A stretch of DNA of 64,000 nucleotides, from NCBI GenBank assembly GCA_963931925.1, contig OZ007569.1, positions 18,520,482 through 18,584,481 of the forward strand, given 5' to 3'. The DNA is from Onchidella celtica (taxonomy: Eukaryota; Mollusca; Gastropoda; Systellommatophora; Onchidiidae). The position numbers and the translations under genes are program-made. This document shows, piece after piece, positions 57,370 through 64,000 of the stretch (positions are counted from its first letter, which is position 1; each line of letters starts with the position of its first letter). The notes under the pieces were generated by a model that ran no database searches, was not told where the DNA came from, and worked only from the letters and a program-made list of their open reading frames with translations.

Positions 57370-57725
57370 TATTGCCCAGGGTTATATGTAGCCTAAATAA
57401 GGTCACCCATTTATTGGGGCTACATGATCACTATTATAGTATTTACCTTAGCGATTCAATATTTCCGTAGGGTTAGGGTTGGGGGGTTAGGTAGGGTTAG
57501 GGTCAGGATTAGGGTTAGGTACGGTTAGGGTTGGGGTTACATGATCAATATTATTGTATCATGTAGTGATTCAATATTTTTGCAGTGAGAAACGGGTAGC
57601 CCAAATAAGTTTCAGGGGTGGGGTTTGCTTATGTACAGGCTACATGTAGCCCCAATAAACATATATAGTTTAACATGATTATTTATTTAGACTATATGTA
57701 GCCTATATAAAGTCACCCTTTTTTT
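57370..57725. repeat. Interstitial telomere-like repeat in a duplicated segment
   Basis: 57470-57540 is a degenerate TTAGGG array (four perfect TTAGGG plus TTAGGT and TTGGGG variants). Flanking it are similar copies of a TACATGATCA-TATTAT...GTGATTCAATATTT segment (57419-57466 and 57537-57583) and of TATATGTAGCCTA-ATAA-GTCACC (57382-57407 and 57692-57718). GGCTACATGTAGCC (about 57637-57650) is a perfect palindrome. Confidence 0.65.
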
Positions 57726-60700
57726 AATGTCTGAAACAAGTTGGGTTTATTATGCATGTGCTTCATTTGCCTGGTCATAAGATTGGAATACAAGCATGTG
57801 AAGACATAGAGGACATTATCTATATATATGGCGCAACCAAAGTGCACAATGGTGTCATGTTTACGTGAGTTGTGTGCACCAGATCGCTCACAGTTATGGT
57901 TTTGGGCCATGAGCGATTTGAAACATGCAGACAGTGTTTGACAAGACGAGAAAAACATTTTACCCCTGAAAGATGTATGACAAAGCTACCAGAAATTTCA
58001 GATAATTAACACATAACAGAGAATTGTTTGCTTTCTAATTTTGGTGTGTGACTAATGAAAGCCGTCTATTTCGGTTGTATTTTAACAATTTATTTAGTAG
58101 GCAGCTCAATTTTTAAAAAAAACAAAAAAAACGGCGTTTTTCAAGAAGTCCTCCTTTTTCTACTGTTGAGCAGTTGCGTAGCTTCTATGAAATTATTGAA
58201 GCTTAAGTTTCAGTTTCAGAGCCCCAATGGGGGAATATGGGGTGTTGCCACCATTGTTGGCTGATGGCGAAGGAGCCTCGAACAATTCATGCTTCAGGTC
58301 CCCAAAAAATGTAGGTCCGCCGCTGACTTGCTGGTTAGTCATACAATGTAGTCCATAAACTACCGGATCATAATGTGTCGGTGACAGCGATATGTTTTTC
58401 TTCACTCTAAAAGTAAGTCTAAACCACCTGACACCAGCTCGGTCCATTCTGATGCACAACTTGTCTTGAGAAGAATGAGTTTCACCATTTGTAGTTGACA
58501 GAAATGTCGTTTAGGGTTGTTTGGGGCACCAGCTGTGTGGTGTAGGCAATTATTGTCGTGGTAACATGTGGCAGTTACCCTTTTTTAGTTCTCGATGGCA
58601 AGTACTATGCTCCTTTTCTCCTTCCCCACGGGTCGAAGTTCATAAACTACACTAGTGAAATGCGCAGATCTATATTTTTTAGCCGGCATTCTCTTCTGTG
58701 TGGTTTGAGTGGCTTAGCCATCTCTCTTTCTAGTTTTTCACTACCTAAATGTGCCACCCGTAATCTCTCCCGCCCTCGACTTTTTTTTCACCGCCTGTCA
58801 CACACACATTGTTCTTTCTTTCTTTCTCTTTCTTTCCCTCTGTCCTTCTTTCTTTACTTCTTTCTTTCTCACTCTCGTACATAGAGGAATACAAAAGGCG
58901 TCAGAAAACACTGGACATTTTTTTTTAATATGTTTGCAAAATAGCAACCAGTTCAATGTTAAGTATTGCTTTCAATTCAATCACATTGTTTTCCTTTCGT
59001 CTCAACCAGTACCACCCCAAAACCATCCCCTCCCCCCAAATCACTCAGCAGTCCAATAAGAAAGAAAAAAAAAAGATTCACTGTCTCTGCATAGCAAGAG
59101 TATTTGGCAGCATACGTAATATTATACACATACAAAAGTTAGCCCATAACATAGTACAATGATCATTATGATTCATATAATGTCCATTGATTCACAGTGA
59201 CTGTTCTACAAACTTACGACATACATATGGTATAATGAATAAATACTTTGCGCAATAAATTATTTTTTTTAATTCTAAACACTCAAACGTTTACGGTGTG
59301 TGCGGAATCGGGTAGGGTATGATAATGCATCATAATATTACTGTCGGTATTTTGCATCGTTAGAAATTATATTGTACTTGCAATTAATGCAACCTAGCAT
59401 CGCCTCTGACTCCGGGCATCTTGTGATGGAAATGTTGCATGAAATTTGTATATTTCTCGAGTTGTTCGGTCATTCATGAAGAAAGGAAAACAAATAGTTC
59501 AAAGTTTGCCAATAATTGCTGGCACTGCGTGATGTGAATTTGTCATTAAATTTATACTGTGGTCCTTTCAACTTCAAGCCTAATTACATGTAGTTATTTC
59601 CGTTTGGAGTGTCTGCCGATTTTGGAAGCATAAACGGGCGTGGTAGAATTGCTGTAGACTTACATTTTTGTCGACTCCTGGGTATTTTTTCATTTTGTGT
59701 GTTTGGGGGGGGGGGGGGGGGGGGTCTGGATCTGTACTGTACGTATTACAGTGCATGAACAAATGGTATGGCGGTGACCAGTAGTACAGTAATGTGACTT
59801 CTTCTTCGGCAAGGCTTCTGCATAAAGCATTAGTGATGTTCTTGTTGACTGAATGAATTATTGCTGGCGCTTTTCATCAGCTATTTGGCTTCATTCACAC
59901 TCTTTCGGGAATGGCTGACACTGATTCTACTGGAGAATGGCACTAGATCGACACACTTGCCACACAAAAAGTCCGCAACGCTAGCGAATTCCACAATATT
60001 ATTTTTTCATATAATACAGCACACAGCGGAAACAGTGTTAGCAGCTACATGTATACCACGTTAGAAATGAAAAGAGGGAGCGGGAGGAACGGCTCAAATG
60101 ACATTTGAATGCCCGCCTGTGTAACAATGATAATTATGTTTTCTGATCTCTCGTATAGTCTTTCTAGTTGATATGTTTGATACACAATGGTGCATTGCCA
60201 TGTGATCAGTGATAGGCGGGTTTCAGTGAAATATGATCGAGCTGACGTTTGGGGTGTTTTACTGGCTTTAGTAGACAACACATGCTACTGACAACGACAA
60301 GTGACAACATCCATTTCCGAAATTGGTCGTGGGAAGGGGAGACAAAGAAAACAATGTGTACTGTACAGCAGACTGTGGGACCTTTTCAGAAGTATAACAT
60401 CCCCTCCACCCCTCCCCTCCCATTTTCGTTTATCATCAGTTTTTGATGCACGTCCCTGAAGCCGGAGAGTGATGTTTTTTTGTTGTTTTTTTCTCTCAGC
60501 TCCCAGTTGCTGTCGTTTTAACTTCACCGTACGTCGCTAAAAACTATGCTTGGCGTACGTCATAAAGTCTTATGCACACCACACCCCTAAGGAACAATTT
60601 ATTAATCCTCTTTAAAGGTATGATATTTGCCAGAGCCCCAGAACGTACGAATAGGGATACCTGTATAACATTATCAATAAACTCCTCTTTAAGGCTTGTT

Positions 60701-62035
60701 TACACTGGTAGGTTTTAGGAATAGAAAAAAGGAATGGGGGACTGTGTGGGAAGAACTCTACTGGCTGTTGCTTTCCGACAATAAAATCCTTCTTAAAAGT
60801 ATGGTGTCTGTGAGTCCCAGGACGTACGGGAAGGAATAATACAAATGCGTTTGCGTTGGTGGGCGCGCACATGCATAATACATGTATAATGTTTAAAATT
60901 TTAAGACTACGGAAAGATAGACAATGACGTCATTGGGGGATAGCTGGAATTTCAAGTAAAACTTCCGAGAAAATAAGATAATTACAAGTGTTTGTAATTG
61001 CTTGTGGTTCCACTAGATCCACGATGTACGGCGAAGATAAATTGTACAAATTATAGTAAACTCACCACAGATTGTCTCTTTACTCATCATGGCCATTCAT
61101 TACCAATGTTCGGTTGCTTGGTTTTGTCTTTACATGCCAGGTGAAAGCTCAGTGGCGCTTGTTTTTTTCTTCCTCATTATAATCTGATACAAATCACATA
61201 AGATGGATTGGCATGATGATTATTCGAGTGTGAGCAATTGAATTTATGATGATACGGATTTTGAAACACTGCCGAACAATGGACACCATTAGCAGTCGAA
61301 AGAAATTACAAAGAATTTTGGTGCTAGCACTACCTGCTAATATTAATAAAGAATGAGTAAGCAGGAGCCAGGAGATAAGACCATTAAAGGGAAAGGGGGA
61401 GGAGGGCAAGGTATTATTATTAAGATAATTTATTTTGGAAATGGAATGTTAATATCGGCAAGTGCCTTCCTAGAAATGGCGGTTGCTATTTTAGTTTTAT
61501 ATACACGAACATGAGGCATGGGGTATCACTGTCAGAGAACATTAAAATTTAGTGTATTGCCAAGGTAAATAAGTAGTATTGCATAATTATCTTAACAAAC
61601 AATGAAACTACTCCGATACCGACGCCATGTAACACAGAGAGGCACAGTCACAGCTGGATCTAAGTTCTAACAGTAACACAATAATTATGTAATGGCTCTA
61701 GTAAAACAGTAATCTGACGGAATGGGAAGACACGCAAAAGGTCATGGCGTATTGTTAGCACAATACCAACAGCATTGACAGCCTTTGCACTGATGCGAGG
61801 ATCAAGAAGAGGCCCAGAAGACTTGAACAAGGTGGGAGGACGGGGGAGGGGTAAAAAGGGCATCCTCTTTAGTGGGGAGGAAATTTGTTGGTAAAAAAAA
61901 AACAACCAATGAAAGAGGCTGCGTAGATACACGAGTAATACGTCTACGTTACGTACATTTAGTCATTTTGTTTCATTTCCGTGTGCTGTCTAAAGCACCG
62001 TACATTGTAAGATATTTCTTTAAAACTTATATTAT
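57726..62035. other. No gene seen
   Basis: 4.3 kb without a supported gene. It contains TTTC/TTCT-rich simple repeats (58812-58872), a poly-G tract (59705-59723) and two related segments of 60-70 bp at about 60600-60665 and 60780-60845 (AATCC-TCTT-AAA-GTATG then AACGTACG). Confidence 0.4.
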
Positions 62036-62039
62036 AGAA

Positions 62040-62190
62040 GTATTAGAACTATTTACTTCTACTTGTGAAACTTAAAATTGATGAAACTCTGAGTACCACA
62101 CATAAATCAGATACTCAAGAAAGAGTGAAAGGCGCAAAGTGGCCGTTACCATGACGACGCGCCGTAAAACCCAAACTCAAAACATGAAGG
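62040..62190 (+). repeat. Dispersed repeat, copy 2 of 3
   Basis: Best-preserved copy of the family at 100-240: AATTGATGAAACTCTGAGTA, GTGGCCGTTACCATGACGAC and GCCGTAAAACCCAAACTCAA. Confidence 0.55.
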
Positions 62191-63514
62191 TACAGGGGCG
62201 TGCACATGCAAGGGCAGGTCATACGCATACGTTGAATGTAAACACATTGAAGTGTTAATTTCTGTTCTGCACTTTTCTTTGTGCAGCAGCATGTAGCATC
62301 TGCATTACCAAAAGCAATGCTTATCCCCATGCCGGTATACATGTACCATTTAGTTATAAGCGAGTAAAACAGGCTTCATGAATTCTTTTTAGATTGATGC
62401 ATCTATGGAGACAAAACAAAAGTTTAAAATACAGAACGAAATTCCTTTTATTTTGTGGAGACGTTCCCAAATAAACATGAACAGAGCCGTTATACACAGT
62501 CCGACAGAATCTTAAAATATAAGATATTCTAACAAAAGAGGAGGAGACTGTATTCCATAATTTTTGTAGGAGATATCTCGCATTCTAGATCTCGGTTATA
62601 AATAAAAAATCTTAAATATTAGCAGTACATGTGTTTTGTACCTCAGTAATGGAACTTGGAAGATCCCTCAATTTGCGAAGATAACCTCACTGCATTATTG
62701 GTTTTTCATATTTCATGTAAAATCTGGAAACGGAGAGCATTATTTTATTGGTTTGTGCTGTACAATCTTGAGGCCAGATTAAAATTTGAAAAAAAAACAA
62801 ATTTAAAAAAGGAATGTAGTTTGATAGAGAATGAAGGATTGATAAATTGCACATTTTACATTTAAAGTCTATGCAGATGCCTGTAAATGTTTACAGAACA
62901 ATATTTACGTAAATCCGATTATATGTAGAGCACAAATTATTACATACACACGTGTACTTAATATCATTTACGTACATGTATATCTATACGGTCCATAATG
63001 TTATTACATATATACATAGCAGAGCATATCAAAGGCATTGGATAACAAATACGTAACGGGATACGAGAAAACTTCAGTGCAGATTTTAATAACGCACGTT
63101 TCTAATCTAAGAATGTCGAGTAACACATTCTGTATCAGGGTATGGATACATACACACATGTATGAATATCAAATGAAGTGTGGCGTGGTGCATAATGACA
63201 AAGTGCATATATTTGAGCATGTTGGAGATAGGGTCTCTACTGAACTTCAAAACAATAGATTAAGGAGACAATTGTTTGCAAACAACAAATAATTGAATAA
63301 ATATTAAGAAAACATACATGTGGCTTGGTGGGAAAGAATCCGTGGAAAACAGATACATCAATTTAACAGATTTTTTAAAATCATATTTACCGAACTCGTA
63401 TTTTCAGATACCTTATAGTACGGGCCTTTCCCGGATAGATTTTTAATTTCACTTTTAACTTGACCTTATTTACCAGAATCTGAAAACTGAGAACTAACTC
63501 AAAGTAAGATAACC
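62191..63514. other. No gene seen
   Basis: Unassigned AT-rich sequence. Confidence 0.4.
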
Positions 63515-63600
63515 AAAAATAACGTGAAAGGTGCAGAGTGGTAGTTATGGTGCTGACACACTGTTAACTCAAACTCAAAACTCAATTTAACTCGCGCATT
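63515..63600 (+). repeat. Dispersed repeat, copy 3 of 3
   Basis: GTGAAAGGTGCAGAGTGG followed by GTTAACTCAAACTCAAAACTC aligns with copies 1 and 2 but is more diverged. Confidence 0.45.
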
Positions 63601-64000
63601 GGTTACATCCCTCCACTTTCTTTGATCTGTCAAAGACACGATGTCTCTTAAGAGCGAGTAGTGGGGGATAGAGTGTCATGATTAAAGACATAGTGATTGT
63701 ACAGTTTTGCAAATGTCATTCTGCCTTTTTGTTTCAGAACATACCGGTACGACAAACTTTGATTTTAGTCTTTAGGAAACTAAAATTCAACATTCGAATA
63801 TCAGTGTTTAGCTAAGTTACTGCCTATGAAAACTCTACAAAATGCATGCAATGTTTACTAAAATGAGCATTTGAAAACGAAATAGCGAATGTGAATGTAG
63901 AAATGATTTCAATATTCATGGACATGGTCGTAAAAATATGTTGTTCGGGGTTATTTTATGTGTGGTGATATTCTGTGGGGAAAACAAGATTATTTGATCA
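63601..64000. other. No gene seen
   Basis: Unassigned. An acceptor-like TTTTTGTTTCAG at about 63726-63737 opens a 25-codon frame of unknown meaning. Confidence 0.35.

Overview
The window reads as non-coding, repeat-dense chromosomal DNA of an invertebrate animal. Introns with GT-AG borders, a U2 snRNA fragment, tRNA-derived SINEs, LINE tails, solo LTRs, PIF/Harbinger, hAT-like and other cut-and-paste elements, long (CT)n and (CA)n microsatellites and vertebrate-type TTAGGG repeats all point to a metazoan. A lophotrochozoan, probably a gastropod mollusc, is my inference from repeat style; no sequence here proves the species.

One host gene is recognisable. PIGH, the H subunit of the GPI-N-acetylglucosaminyltransferase, lies on the + strand in five small exons between 39975 and 52763. 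Its 9.9 kb first intron holds an internally deleted hAT-like element with 5-bp target duplications, a 'TATGAACCA' repeat element split by a solo LTR, and a LINE ORF1 relic. Its second exon is bracketed by identical 33-bp direct repeats.

The outstanding feature is a structurally complete DNA transposon at 31207-36137. It has 36-bp perfect terminal inverted repeats, a 4-bp AATA target duplication and arrays of palindromic subterminal repeats. A TATA box is followed by four phased GAAANN motifs. It carries one intact two-exon gene whose start codon is split by the intron. The protein of about 907 residues joins an N-terminal cysteine protease resembling the herpesvirus tegument deubiquitinase fold to a zinc-cysteine region and a DDE-type transposase domain (Sola-like by motif and target-duplication length).

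Left part (1-19.8 kb): truncated U2 snRNA sequence, an inverted duplication near 1.2 kb, a SINE, a GATGG minisatellite, CT/CA repeats, a 1.24 kb solo LTR with GTGAG duplications, a 2.4 kb tandem array whose minus strand resembles the 5' half of tRNA-Asp, a second tandem array (10.9-12.2 kb), two LINE 3' ends, a 634-bp Harbinger deletion derivative and a fold-back element.

Middle (19.8-31.2 kb): a decayed 3.7 kb PIF/Harbinger element in which the transposase gene (- strand) and the MADF/BESS gene (+ strand) are interleaved, each with an exon inside the other's intron; a SINE copy; and a repeat with a hammerhead-ribozyme-like core at 27.87 kb.

Right part (36.1-64 kb): a second copy of the first solo LTR, the PIGH locus with its intronic elements, several MITEs (52.9, 53.6-54.3, 56.5-57.0 kb), a telomere-like stretch at 57.5 kb, and mostly unassigned DNA to the end. 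All coordinates, reading frames and repeat alignments were worked out by eye; family names rest on recalled motif patterns, not on database searches.
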